Shown piece after piece: positions 38,912 through 47,736 of a DNA stretch of 64,000 nt (position 1 is the stretch's first letter; every line of letters starts with the position of its first letter). Position numbers and translations under genes: made by a program. Source of the DNA: Rhodobacteraceae bacterium Alg231-30 (GTDB lineage: Bacteria; Pseudomonadota; Alphaproteobacteria; Rhodobacterales; Rhodobacteraceae); assembly GCA_900143615.1 (NCBI GenBank), contig FREU01000003.1, positions 298,237 to 362,236 on the forward strand, written 5' to 3'. The notes under the pieces are model-generated. The model did not search any database and had not been told where the DNA came from. It saw nothing but the letters and a program-made list of their open reading frames with translations.

Positions 38912-39094
38912 ATGGACAATTTGAACTCATTTTTAGAGCCCGGCATGCTTGTCGTCCATCCAGAAAAACCCGAATGGGGGGCAGGACAGGTCCAGTCCAA
39001 CATTGGAGGCAAAATCACGGTCAATTTTCGTGAGGCAGGCAAGGTCGTCATAGATGGGGCTCGTGTTTTATTGATGCCCCATAATGAGCAATAA
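38912..39094 (+). CDS. DUF3553 small protein
   Basis: 60 residues from the ATG at 38912: M-D-N-L-N-S-F-L-E-P-G-M-L-V-V-H-P, then P-E-W-G-A-G-Q-V-Q-S, K-I-T-V-N-F-R-E-A-G-K-V, ending P-H-N-E-Q. The fold suggested by G-M-L-V-x-H-P-x-x-P-x-W-G-x-G-x-V is a small beta-barrel related to the Tudor-like/CarD-type modules. DUF3553 proteins are short and of unknown role; DNA- or polymerase-associated binding is possible. Its start is 29 bases from that of chpT on the other strand. Confidence 0.85.
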   Translation: MDNLNSFLEPGMLVVHPEKPEWGAGQVQSNIGGKITVNFREAGKVVIDGARVLLMPHNEQ

Positions 39095-39218
39095 AGCAGT
39101 TAATAATGGGATAACGCGACAAGAGAGATCCGGGCCTATGCGCGGATCTTGGAGCAGCGGTTGATTTTGGCATTTATGCTGCATACAAGGCGTCAAAGCT
39201 CCAGATCTAGGTGATCCA

Positions 39219-39998
39219 ATGACCACATCCGCCCCCAAATATCGTGTGAAACTAGCGGAGACTGAAGCCGAACTTCTGGCGGCTCAGCGTTTGCGGTATC
39301 GCGTGTTTGTCGAGGAGTTGGGCGGCAGCGGTGAGCTTGTTGATCATGAGCTCAAACTTGAGCGCGACAAATTCGATCCGCACTATGACCATCTGATCCT
39401 CATTGATGATGCATTGGAGTGTGATCCAATGGACCAAGTGGTCGGGGCGTATCGGTTGTTGCCACAGGACCGTGCCGAGGTTTTGGGGCATTATTATGTG
39501 GAAGATGAATACGATCTGACCGTTTTAAAGCAAAGCGGCCGCAAGCTTTTGGAACTTGGTCGCTCGTGTTTACACAAGGATTACCGCGGTGGCGTGGGGA
39601 TGTATCATCTTTGGAACGGGCTTGCCGCCTATGTTGCAGAGCATGACATAGAAATCCTGTTTGGTGTCGCCAGTTTCCATGGCACAGATATCAAAGCCTT
39701 GGCGCAGCCTCTGTCCCTGTTGCAGACTCGGCATTTGGCGCCTGAGGATATCCGCGTACGGACCCAATCCGAGCATTACCAATCGATGGATTTGATGCCG
39801 GAAGATCAGATTGATCGCCGCGCCGCGATGTTGGAAGTGCCCTCACTGCTCAAAGCCTACTTGCGTATGGGCGGCTTTGTCGGGGACGGTGCCTTTATCG
39901 ACTGGGAATTCAACACAATTGATGTCTGTCTGATCCTTGACACGGCGCGCCTCAATGAGAAGAACAAAGAACTCTACACCCGCGAGCGCGCCCTGTGA
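39219..39998 (+). CDS. olsB: Ornithine-acyl-ACP N-acyltransferase (OlsB-like)
   Basis: 259 residues of the GNAT-like OlsB family: Y-R-V-K-L-A-E-T-E-A-E-L-L-A-A-Q-R-L-R-Y-R-V-F-V-E-E-L, then D-H-L-I-L-I-D, E-L-G-R-S-C-L-H-K-D-Y-R and F-G-V-A-S-F-H-G-T-D. OlsB attaches a 3-hydroxy-fatty acid from acyl carrier protein to ornithine, giving lyso-ornithine lipid; olsA follows directly (the GTG of olsA overlaps this stop) and completes the lipid. The ATG has AGGTG upstream. No Pho box was found upstream. Confidence 0.88.
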   Translation: MTTSAPKYRVKLAETEAELLAAQRLRYRVFVEELGGSGELVDHELKLERDKFDPHYDHLILIDDALECDPMDQVVGAYRLLPQDRAEVLGHYYVEDEYDLTVLKQSGRKLLELGRSCLHKDYRGGVGMYHLWNGLAAYVAEHDIEILFGVASFHGTDIKALAQPLSLLQTRHLAPEDIRVRTQSEHYQSMDLMPEDQIDRRAAMLEVPSLLKAYLRMGGFVGDGAFIDWEFNTIDVCLILDTARLNEKNKELYTRERAL

Positions 39999-40816
39999 GC
40001 ACTTGGGAAGGCGATCAGGGCTATCCGGTCACGCCCCGTAAGACGCCGCTGAATTGGCTTCGGGTGATTGTGCGCGGCAGCGTTTTGTTTGTCTTGGTAT
40101 TTGGCGGGTTGCTGCTGCTGTTGTTGCTGCGTTTGCTTGAGCGGCCGCTTTGCGGTTTGCAAAGGCCTGTTACGCCCAACATCACGCGGTTTGTATGTCG
40201 TAATGCGTTTCGTGTGATGGGCATACGATTTGAAATTTCTGGTCAGCCCATGCGCGGGCAGGGGGCTATTGTGGCCAATCACGGCTCATGGCTGGACATC
40301 TTTTCGCTCAACGCGGCGCAATCGGTTTATTTTGTGTCCAAAGCCGAAGTCGCCAAATGGCCAGGTATTGGCTGGTTGGCCAAAGCCACAGGCACCGTGT
40401 TCATCAACCGCAATCGGGCCGAAGCCGCAGCGCAAAAAGCTGTGTTTCAAGAGCGTTTGAATGCGGGTCATGAATTGTTATTTTTCCCGGAAGGGACAAG
40501 CTCGGACGGTCAACGGATTCTGCCATTTAAATCGACGCTGTTTGCAGCGTTTTTCGAAGATGGATTGCGTGAGTATTTGCGCATCCAACCCGTCACAGTT
40601 CATTACCATGCCCCGCAAGGGGCAGATGTGCGTTTTTACGGGTGGTGGGGAGATATGGAGTTTGCCAGCCACTTGTTGGGTGTGTTGGCCGCTCCGAGAC
40701 AAGGAAGAGTCAAGCTGACCTACCATGCGCCGGTGGCGGTTCAAGATTTCCCCGATCGCAAAGCGCTGGCATTTCACTGCGAACAAGCTGTTCGAGGCGG
40801 ATTTGAGGCGGTTTGA
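39995..40816 (+). CDS. olsA: Lyso-ornithine lipid / 1-acylglycerol-3-phosphate O-acyltransferase (OlsA-like)
   Basis: 273 residues starting at GTG overlapping the olsB stop. A membrane segment lies at about 25-50 (V-L-F-V-L-V-F-G-G-L-L-L-L-L-L-L). The PlsC acyltransferase motif N-H-G-S-W-L-D (family: N-H-x-x-x-x-D) is at about 92, and F-P-E-G-T-S-S-D-G is the acyl/phosphate-binding motif. In ornithine-lipid synthesis OlsA adds the second acyl chain; such enzymes can also make phosphatidic acid. Coupling to olsB supports the ornithine-lipid role. Confidence 0.88.
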   Translation: MSTWEGDQGYPVTPRKTPLNWLRVIVRGSVLFVLVFGGLLLLLLLRLLERPLCGLQRPVTPNITRFVCRNAFRVMGIRFEISGQPMRGQGAIVANHGSWLDIFSLNAAQSVYFVSKAEVAKWPGIGWLAKATGTVFINRNRAEAAAQKAVFQERLNAGHELLFFPEGTSSDGQRILPFKSTLFAAFFEDGLREYLRIQPVTVHYHAPQGADVRFYGWWGDMEFASHLLGVLAAPRQGRVKLTYHAPVAVQDFPDRKALAFHCEQAVRGGFEAV

Positions 40817-41033
40817 CCGCAAATTTTCTTTGAAATCCTCCAGTTGGGGAGAAAATTTCTGAGAAACCCGATCAGCCTCTTGCCATTTCATTTTGAACGC
40901 GATAACAGCGCGCCATTCGAACCCGCAGGTGGGGTTTGGGTCAGTCAGGGGAGACATCCCTGTCGGTCCGCCGGTTGGAGCATCCGCTCTCACTTCCCCC
41001 GCCAAGGCACAAACCGGAAAAAGGAAATAAAGC

Positions 41034-41819
41034 ATGGCTCTTCCCGAGTTCACCATGCGCCAGCTGCTGGAAGCAGGCGTACACTTTGGTCACCAAACAC
41101 AGCGTTGGAATCCCCGCATGGGCCCGTTCATCTACGGCTCACGCAATGGCATCCACATCATGGACCTCACACAGACTGTTCCTATGCTGGACGCAGCGCT
41201 GAATGCTGTTCGTGACACTGTCGCCAAAGGCGGCCGCGTTCTCTTCGTTGGCACCAAGCGTCAGGCTGCTGGCCCAATCGCTGATGCTGCTGAGAAATCC
41301 GCTCAGTACTTCATGAACCACCGTTGGCTCGGCGGCACATTGACCAACTGGAAAACTGTTTCCCAGTCGATCAACCGTCTGAAAGAAATCGACGAGAAAA
41401 TGGAATCAGGCGCTGAAGGCCTGACCAAAAAAGAACGTCTGGGCATGGAACGTGACCAGCAGAAACTGCAGGCGTCTTTGGGCGGTATCCGCGACATGGG
41501 CGGTGTTCCTGATCTGCTGTTCGTCATCGACGTGAAAAAAGAAGCACTGGCCATCGCCGAAGCCAACAAACTGGGTATCCCAGTTGTTGCGATCGTTGAC
41601 ACCAACTGCTCACCTGACGGCGTTGACTACATCATCCCGGGCAACGACGACGCAGCCCGCGCAATCGCGCTGTACTGTGATCTGGTTGCGCGCTCTGCTC
41701 TGGACGGCATGACCGCTCAGATGGGCGCAGCTGGCGTTGATCTGGGTGCTTTTGAAGAAGCCCCAATGGAAGAAGTTGTCGCCGAAGAAGCTGCAGCTGA
41801 AGCTCCAGCCGAAGCGTAA
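41034..41819 (+). CDS. rpsB: 30S ribosomal protein S2
   Basis: 261 residues. [22 protein letters not shown]-x-R-W-N-P-x-M is the S2 start, and R-W-L-G-G-T-L-T-N and [12 protein letters not shown] are also conserved. The acidic C-terminal tail is usual. Ribosome site AAAGGAA. Followed by tsf, the near-universal arrangement. The leader of about 215 bases from the end of olsA contains no recognised structure. Confidence 0.97.
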   Translation: MALPEFTMRQLLEAGVHFGHQTQRWNPRMGPFIYGSRNGIHIMDLTQTVPMLDAALNAVRDTVAKGGRVLFVGTKRQAAGPIADAAEKSAQYFMNHRWLGGTLTNWKTVSQSINRLKEIDEKMESGAEGLTKKERLGMERDQQKLQASLGGIRDMGGVPDLLFVIDVKKEALAIAEANKLGIPVVAIVDTNCSPDGVDYIIPGNDDAARAIALYCDLVARSALDGMTAQMGAAGVDLGAFEEAPMEEVVAEEAAAEAPAEA

Positions 41820-41830
41820 CAATTCTGATA

Positions 41831-41855
41831 CGAGGGCAGGGTAAGCCCGCCCTCG
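41831..41855 (+). promoter_or_regulatory. Hairpin between rpsB and tsf
   Basis: CGAGGGC (41831-41837) pairs with GCCCTCG (41849-41855). No T-run follows, so this is more likely a processing or attenuating structure than a full terminator. Confidence 0.4.
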
Positions 41856-41934
41856 TTACACAGTCTTGAATTTAGCGAAAACGGTCACCATATCGGGGCC
41901 TTCGTATTTCGCATCAACACCTAGGAGAACCAAG

Positions 41935-42810
41935 ATGGCGATCACAGCTGCTATGGTTAAAGAACTGCGCGAAATGACTGGCGCAGGCATGATGGACGCA
42001 AAAAAAGCGCTGACAGAAAACGATGGCGACCAAGAAGCCGCAATCGATTGGCTGCGCACCAAAGGCTTGGCAAAAGCTGCTAAGAAATCTGGCCGCACAG
42101 CTGCCGAAGGTCTTGTCGCTGTAAGAGTAGAAGGCGGCAAAGGCGTTGCGGTTGAAGTGAACTCTGAAACCGACTTTGTTGGCAAGAACGCTGACTTCCA
42201 GTCGATGGTTCGCGGAATTGCCGAAGTTGCACTGAACGTCAACGACGTGGAAGCGCTGAAAGCGGCTGACATGGGCGGCAAAACAGTTGCAGACGTTGTG
42301 ACTGATGCTGTTGCAACAATCGGTGAAAACATGTCCGTGCGTCGTTTGGCAACCGTGGAAGGTGAGACCGTTGTGTCTTACGTTCATAACCCAGCGGCTG
42401 ACGGCATGGGCAAAATCGGTGTTCTGGTTGCGCTGAAAGGCGGCGACGAAGCATTTGGCAAGCAGGTTGCTATGCACATCGCAGCTGCTAACCCACAAGC
42501 GTTGTCCGAAGACGTTCTGGATCCAGCCGTTGTTGAAAAAGAGCGTAACGTTCAGATCGAAATCGCACGCGAATCCGGTAAGCCTGAGCAAGTGATCGAG
42601 AAAATGATCGTTGGTCGTATGAAAAAATTCCTGGCTGAAGTTACGCTTCTGGGCCAAGATTTTGTCATCAACCCAGATCTAACGGTTGCTGCTGCTGCCC
42701 AAGAAGCCGGCGCTGAAGTTGTTGGCTACATTCGCATGGAAGTTGGCGAAGGCATCGAGAAAAAAGAAGAAGACTTCGCGGCTGAAGTTGCAAAAGCGGC
42801 TCAAGGCTAA
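41935..42810 (+). CDS. tsf: Elongation factor Ts
   Basis: 291 residues from the ATG at 41935 with AGGAGAA in front; the frame opens earlier at 41866 without such a site. Starts [26 protein letters not shown], the EF-Ts N-terminal domain, and has E-V-N-S-E-T-D-F-V. It exchanges GDP on EF-Tu. Cotranscribed with rpsB. Confidence 0.97.
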   Translation: MAITAAMVKELREMTGAGMMDAKKALTENDGDQEAAIDWLRTKGLAKAAKKSGRTAAEGLVAVRVEGGKGVAVEVNSETDFVGKNADFQSMVRGIAEVALNVNDVEALKAADMGGKTVADVVTDAVATIGENMSVRRLATVEGETVVSYVHNPAADGMGKIGVLVALKGGDEAFGKQVAMHIAAANPQALSEDVLDPAVVEKERNVQIEIARESGKPEQVIEKMIVGRMKKFLAEVTLLGQDFVINPDLTVAAAAQEAGAEVVGYIRMEVGEGIEKKEEDFAAEVAKAAQG

Positions 42811-42877
42811 GTTAGTTTTCAAGAATGGCGCGGGCACTCATTTGGATGGCCGCGCTGTCTGAGTGTGAAGACCAAAA

Positions 42878-42910
42878 AAAACGGCGCTGCCTGAGCAACG
42901 CCGTTTCTTT
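42878..42910 (+). terminator. Terminator of rpsB-tsf
   Basis: AAACGGCG and CGCCGTTT form the stem base, with an inner GC/GC extension around CTGA, followed by CTTTT. Confidence 0.75.
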
Positions 42911-43154
42911 TCCAAGGTCTCCTATACATGGGGATGGGGAGACCGCCAGAAAGTGTCAGCTGTATAGTCAAAATAAACTACAAGCTGACATCCGGATTTT
43001 ACCGGTCGACACAGAGCGCTTCGAAATTGCGAAGATCTTGGTCGATATGTTCCAAGGCCAAAGCCACCACTCACGGAACGTCTATATTAAGACATTTTGA
43101 ACTTATATTTTTCAAGTCCGAAATACCTTACTATGACGCTAATATGCGTCAGTT

Positions 43155-43913
43155 TCACGAGTCGGACAAGTAAATTTGCCGCATAAATGAAGCTTTCAGC
43201 AGCGCTTGAGCCGTCGTTTCCACATTCATTGAGTCGCGTGCAAGTCTCAGATGCTTTTCAACGGTGGCCGGTTTACGGTCTATGAGCACGGCAATATCCT
43301 GAATCGTTTTGCCGTCGCCAACCCATTCCAACACCTCGCGCTGACGCTCTGTGAGCTCACGTTCAGGGTTATTGTAGGGTAGGGAGTGCATCTTAAGGTG
43401 CACAACATTGTTGATTAACTCGATGTTGCGTCCATGAATTTTCCAACGCGCATCCAGCTCATCTTGGGAAACATGCTCCGGAGCAGCTAGGGAAATCGCG
43501 CCCTTAGTTCGGGACGAAACGGTCGGAAAGCTAATGGTATATCCGGCATTCAAACCAAAACTTTTGTTCATTTCGTAGACAAGCTGTTGCTCTTCGGTCA
43601 AACCACCGTTTGACATGATCTTTGAGACCAAATTCCAGCTTTGCGACCCGGTGTTTTCTAGTGACCAGTTCATCATTGGTCCATGGAAATACATACCTTC
43701 ACCGATGAACTTATCCAGATAGGCACGATTGTGATTGGAGAGAATGAAAAAGTCATCCGCATCACCAAGCGACATGCCGCTGCGAAAGTTTGTGTATCCG
43801 TAGATGATACGATCGAAGCCGTAAGCGGACATCTCGACACAGTGATCGTCCCACAGAGCTTCGAGGCTCGTTTGCTTCATAACAGATTCAATATATGTAA
43901 GCGTGTCGCGCAT
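43155..43913 (-). CDS. LuxR-family regulator with autoinducer-type domain (solo)
   Basis: 252 residues: an N-terminal autoinducer-binding-type domain (about 1-165) and a LuxR helix-turn-helix (L-T-E-R-Q-R-E-V-L-E-W-V-G-D-G-K-T, then K-P-A-T-V-E-K-H-L). Aligned by spacing to TraR, the ligand-site residues read Tyr for Trp57, Phe for Tyr61, Gly for Asp70, while Pro71 and Trp85 are kept (Y-F-H-G-P-M-M-N-W and S-Q-S-W). Loss of Asp70, which contacts the AHL amide, suggests a different ligand. No luxI-type synthase is in the window. A start 11 codons later is possible. Confidence 0.85.
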   Translation of the reverse strand: MRDTLTYIESVMKQTSLEALWDDHCVEMSAYGFDRIIYGYTNFRSGMSLGDADDFFILSNHNRAYLDKFIGEGMYFHGPMMNWSLENTGSQSWNLVSKIMSNGGLTEEQQLVYEMNKSFGLNAGYTISFPTVSSRTKGAISLAAPEHVSQDELDARWKIHGRNIELINNVVHLKMHSLPYNNPERELTERQREVLEWVGDGKTIQDIAVLIDRKPATVEKHLRLARDSMNVETTAQALLKASFMRQIYLSDS

Positions 43914-44129
43914 AATAACTCAAAATTGCTTTTCGGGTACTGACGACACCGCTTAGGCCTTGTTCGATTAGCACGCGTAAGTGCAGCCTAAGCAACGAAA
44001 AAGTGTTCTTTCCCCATAATCCATTACCACCTAACTGGATTTCATTTGTTCTGTCCAGTCTCAGAACGTCGTCTAATACTTTGGTACAGCTTGAAGTCCA
44101 ATTTTTACATAATACTGATTATACGCCTA

Positions 44130-45428
44130 TCAGACGCTGAATAAATGTGTTGCACGAGCCGCCGTCTCGTAAAACTCGCTCCCAACTCTATGAAATCGTT
44201 CATGATATTGTGGCTCAATCTGAAGCCCGATGTCGTCATGATCCAGCCCCAATAAATGAGACGCGGAATACTGCCCGAGTATGGTGCCAGGACCTATGCC
44301 CCGCCCGGAATAGCCTAAAACCGCAAGCGCAGAATTGCTTGGTGAAACCAGTTTCGGGATGTGATTTGCGGTCATTGAAATACGCCCATGCCAAACATGT
44401 GTAAACTCAAGGGTCCTAAGAGTCGGGAAAACCTTGGGAATTGTGCGGCGCAACCAGGCCAGATGAATGGATTTCCCGACACCAGAAAGCCGCCCCATGG
44501 CGCCAAAGATCAACCGTCCTTGATCATCTAAACGGAATGACTTCATAATGGTTGCAGTGTCCCAACACCCTTCTCCACCACACATCACCACCTCTCTTTG
44601 GGCTTTGTTAAGTGGCTCGGAAGCCGCTTGAAAATAATGGACCGTCGCAGTGTCTGAGGCGTTGTGACCATCAATGTCCTGATGATAGGCATTTGTCGCA
44701 ACCAATAGATATTGAGCGCGAACGACATGCCCATTTGCCGTAACTTCCCAACGAGATCCGCTCCGCTGAACTTTAGAAACTGGTGAATTTTCATATATTT
44801 GCGCGCCGAGCTTGCGGACGTTCTCCGCGAGACCATTGACATAAGCCTGTGGCTGAATTGTTCCAGCTCGAGGGTCGAAAAGCGCGCCGTGATAGTGATT
44901 TGACCCAATTCTGGCGCTGGTTTCCTTGGCATCCAATAATTGAACAGGTGCACCGCGTACGTGAAACTGCGACAATCGTTGTTCCAAACCGCGTAACCCA
45001 GCTTTTGAATGCGCGCAATGTAACGTCCCTGCCCTTGTCGCGCTGCATGAGATGTCGAGATCATTGATCAATCCAAAGACAAGATCCGGTGCAGCAGCGA
45101 GCGCTGAATTTAATTTTTCACCTGCCTGCGCGCCGAGCTTTTTGACCACATCGTCTGGTGCAAGCCAAAGACCTGCATTCACCAGGCCGACGTTTCGACC
45201 GGATCCTCCATACCCAATTCTGTTTGCTTCTAAAACGGCAACACTTGCTCCGTTTTTTGCAGCTGTAAAGGCGGCAGAACATCCGGTAAAACCCGCGCCA
45301 ATGATAGCAAAATCTACATTAATATCATTCAGTAATGGTTTGATATTTGTAACTTTTGACGCAGTATCCCGCCACAGCGGACCTGCGTCCATTTTGTCAA
45401 CTAACATCTGATGTCGACTCGGTGCCAT
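44130..45428 (-). CDS. FAD-dependent amine/amino-acid oxidoreductase (DadA/PuuB-like)
   Basis: 432 residues. The N-terminal dinucleotide fold V-D-F-A-I-I-G-A-G-F-T-G-C-S-A-A is followed by V-A-V-L-E-A-N-R-I-G-Y-G-G-S-G-R-N-V-G-L-V-N-A-G, the S-x-R-N-x-G flavin-contact motif of the DAO/gamma-glutamylputrescine oxidase group. The end has L-G-Y-S-G-R-G-I-G-P-G-T-I-L-G, the second flavin motif. The physiological substrate is not predictable. Ribosome site GGAGGCG. Unrelated in direction to the LuxR gene (about 215-base gap). Confidence 0.85.
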   Translation of the reverse strand: MAPSRHQMLVDKMDAGPLWRDTASKVTNIKPLLNDINVDFAIIGAGFTGCSAAFTAAKNGASVAVLEANRIGYGGSGRNVGLVNAGLWLAPDDVVKKLGAQAGEKLNSALAAAPDLVFGLINDLDISCSATRAGTLHCAHSKAGLRGLEQRLSQFHVRGAPVQLLDAKETSARIGSNHYHGALFDPRAGTIQPQAYVNGLAENVRKLGAQIYENSPVSKVQRSGSRWEVTANGHVVRAQYLLVATNAYHQDIDGHNASDTATVHYFQAASEPLNKAQREVVMCGGEGCWDTATIMKSFRLDDQGRLIFGAMGRLSGVGKSIHLAWLRRTIPKVFPTLRTLEFTHVWHGRISMTANHIPKLVSPSNSALAVLGYSGRGIGPGTILGQYSASHLLGLDHDDIGLQIEPQYHERFHRVGSEFYETAARATHLFSV

Positions 45429-45499
45429 CTGCGCCTCCGTATTTCCCCGAGGCGCAGACTATGATGTGTAAAGCTTTGAGCCAATACAATAATCAGGCT

Positions 45500-46189
45500 T
45501 TAGCCGAGCGCGTATCCGGCCCCGCGAACAGTCCGGAGAGGGTCTTCGCCGCCATGAGAACACAGCGCTTTGCGCAACCGGCCGATATGCACGTCGACCG
45601 TGCGGCTATCGACATAAATGTCTCGCCCCCACACACGATCCAAAAGCTGCTCGCGGCTCCAGACCCGTCCGGGTTTTTCCATGAAGGTTGTCAACAGTCG
45701 AAACTCAGTTGGCCCAAGTTTCAACGGCTTGTCATGGCGCGTGACGCGGTGGGTTTCTGCATTCAAGACGATGTCCTGATATTCTAGGCGCTCTCCCACA
45801 GCCGCAGGGCGAACACGACGAAGTTGATTGCGCACACGTGCCATCAGCTCCATCACAGAATAGGGTTTGACCACATAGTCATCAGCCCCTGTTTCCAGAC
45901 CGCGTACTTTGTCGACTTCTTCCGAACGTGCCGACAACATCAAGATTGGTATTGCTTGCGTTTCTGGTCGGGTTTTTAGGCGCCGACAGATTTCGATGCC
46001 GGAAATACCCGGCAACATCCAATCCAGAACCACAATGTCCGGCTTGACCTCATCAACCAACAGCAAGGCCTCGTCGCCATCTTCTGCGGTTTCAACATCA
46101 AACCCCTCAGCCTTTAGGTTATAAGCCAAGACTTCGCGCTGTGCTGGCTCGTCTTCAACGACTAATACCGTGGGATGTTCCCGTGCCAT
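45500..46189 (-). CDS. phoB: Phosphate regulon response regulator PhoB
   Basis: 229 residues of OmpR type. The receiver has V-V-E-D-E-P-A-Q-R-E, phospho-acceptor Asp53 in V-V-L-D-W-M-L-P, L-S-A-R, and K-P-Y-S. The C-terminal winged helix shows L-G-P-T-E-F-R-L-L and the R-V-W-G-R-D-I-Y-V-D-S-R-T-V-D-V-H-I-x-R-L-R-K signature. It activates the pst/pho genes at Pho boxes when phosphate is scarce. Last gene of the phoR-pstSCAB-phoU-phoB cluster; ribosome site AGGAAAC. Confidence 0.95.
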   Translation of the reverse strand: MAREHPTVLVVEDEPAQREVLAYNLKAEGFDVETAEDGDEALLLVDEVKPDIVVLDWMLPGISGIEICRRLKTRPETQAIPILMLSARSEEVDKVRGLETGADDYVVKPYSVMELMARVRNQLRRVRPAAVGERLEYQDIVLNAETHRVTRHDKPLKLGPTEFRLLTTFMEKPGRVWSREQLLDRVWGRDIYVDSRTVDVHIGRLRKALCSHGGEDPLRTVRGAGYALG

Positions 46190-46212
46190 AATGGTGTTTC
46201 CTGTGTTGGCTA

Positions 46213-46908
46213 TTAGGCTTCGTAACGCGTGGCTTTAGGGCGCGATTCATCCGGCATGTCGCCGGTCACAAGATAGATCACTTGTTCAGCGATCGAGGTG
46301 ACATGGTCGCCCATACGCTCGGTATTTTTTGCGATGAAATGCAAGTGCATACAGGGCGTGATGTAACGTGGATCTTCCATCATGAACGTCAGGAATTCAC
46401 GGAACAGGCCGTTGTACATCTGGTCAATGTCGCGGTCTCGTTCTAGCACGTCGCGCGCCATTTCCACGTCACGCTGAATGTAAGCATCCAAGACGTCTTT
46501 GAGCATGCCCTGCACTTCACGCGCCATACGGCGCAACGAGCTGCGCGAGGCATCCACGGGGGTCATATGGACCAACACGGTTGTGCGCTTGGCCATATTT
46601 TTGGCATAGTCACCAATACGTTCCAGATTTCCAGCCACTTTCATTACTGAAAGAATGACGCGTAAATCTTCAGCCATCGGCGAGCGCAGCGCAATCAAAT
46701 TGGCACAGTCTTCGTTGATGATTGCTTCCAGCGCGTCAATCGCCTTGTCGGCATTGACCACTGTACCCGCCAGTTCATCGTCGCGGTTCTTGAGGGATTT
46801 TGACGCATCCAGAATGGCGGATTCTACTAGACCACCCATTTTCATGACATGTGCCTGAATGGCTTCGAGGTCACGGTCGAATGCGGAAACGATATGCTGA
46901 TCGCTCAT
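46213..46908 (-). CDS. phoU: Phosphate signalling protein PhoU
   Basis: 231 residues, all-helical with two repeats of three helices. The conserved metal-site motifs E-R-I-G-D-Y-A-K-N-M and E-R-M-G-D-H-V-T-S-I (family: E-R-x-x-D) are present. PhoU links the Pst transporter to PhoR and keeps the regulon off when phosphate is sufficient. Lies between pstB and phoB, with short gaps on both sides. Confidence 0.95.
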   Translation of the reverse strand: MSDQHIVSAFDRDLEAIQAHVMKMGGLVESAILDASKSLKNRDDELAGTVVNADKAIDALEAIINEDCANLIALRSPMAEDLRVILSVMKVAGNLERIGDYAKNMAKRTTVLVHMTPVDASRSSLRRMAREVQGMLKDVLDAYIQRDVEMARDVLERDRDIDQMYNGLFREFLTFMMEDPRYITPCMHLHFIAKNTERMGDHVTSIAEQVIYLVTGDMPDESRPKATRYEA

Positions 46909-46920
46909 TGAGTATGCTCC

Positions 46921-47718
46921 TTAGCCGATCCGGCCAGTGATGTAGCTTTCGGTGCGCTCATCTTTGGGATTTGTGAAAATCTGCGAAGTGTCGCCAAATT
47001 CTACGAGGTTGCCCAAGTGGAAAAATGCGGTTCTTTGGCTGACACGCGCGGCCTGTTGCATTGAGTGCGTGACGATGACCACGGAATAGCGGTGGTGCAA
47101 TTCGTCAATCAGCTCTTCGACCTGAGCGGTTGCAATTGGGTCCAACGCAGAACATGGCTCATCCATCAGCAGAACTTCGGGTTCTGTTGCAATCGCGCGT
47201 GCAATGCACAGACGCTGTTGCTGACCACCAGATAGGCCAGTGCCAGGTTCGTTTAAGCGGTCTTTGACCTCATCCCAAATCGCGCCACGACGCAGGGATT
47301 TTTCAACGATTTCATCCAGATCCGCCTTGTTGCGGGCCAATCCGTGGATGCGGGGACCATAGGCGATGTTGTCATAAATCGACTTTGGGAATGGGTTTGG
47401 TTTTTGGAAAACCATTCCCACTTTTGCCCGCAGCTGAACAGGATCTACGCGTTTGTCATAGATGTCTTCGCCATCAATCAGAATGTCACCTTCCACTCGG
47501 CATACATCAATTGTGTCGTTCATACGGTTTAGGCAACGCAAGAAAGTTGATTTGCCACAACCAGATGGACCGATAAAGGCAGTCACCGCTTTGGCTTCGA
47601 TATCAACGTCGACATCTTTGATGGCGTGCGTGTCTCCATAGTAGACCTGCACTCCACGAGCGGTAATTTTTGTTTCTTTCTGATCCACGGCGTCCCCCAG
47701 ATTTGGTGCGTCATACAT
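46921..47718 (-). CDS. pstB: Phosphate ABC transporter ATP-binding protein PstB
   Basis: 265 residues. Walker [11 protein letters not shown]-loop [10 protein letters not shown], signature L-S-G-G-Q-Q-Q-R-L and Walker [14 protein letters not shown] are the PstB set. It powers high-affinity phosphate uptake through PstCA and takes part in signalling to PhoR. Confidence 0.96.
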   Translation of the reverse strand: MYDAPNLGDAVDQKETKITARGVQVYYGDTHAIKDVDVDIEAKAVTAFIGPSGCGKSTFLRCLNRMNDTIDVCRVEGDILIDGEDIYDKRVDPVQLRAKVGMVFQKPNPFPKSIYDNIAYGPRIHGLARNKADLDEIVEKSLRRGAIWDEVKDRLNEPGTGLSGGQQQRLCIARAIATEPEVLLMDEPCSALDPIATAQVEELIDELHHRYSVVIVTHSMQQAARVSQRTAFFHLGNLVEFGDTSQIFTNPKDERTESYITGRIG

Positions 47719-47736
47719 GGTTTTAAGTTCCTTAGC

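Noticed and set aside
39100-39218. Possible terminator (AGATCCG / CGGATCT) before olsB
   Set aside because: The stem is weak, the loop is long and no T-run follows.
39095-39218. Search for a Pho box upstream of olsB
   Set aside because: No pair of TGTCA-like 11-base units is present on either strand.
40817-41033. Possible structured leader (riboswitch or S2-binding RNA) before rpsB
   Set aside because: No known leader motif or stable conserved hairpin could be identified by eye.
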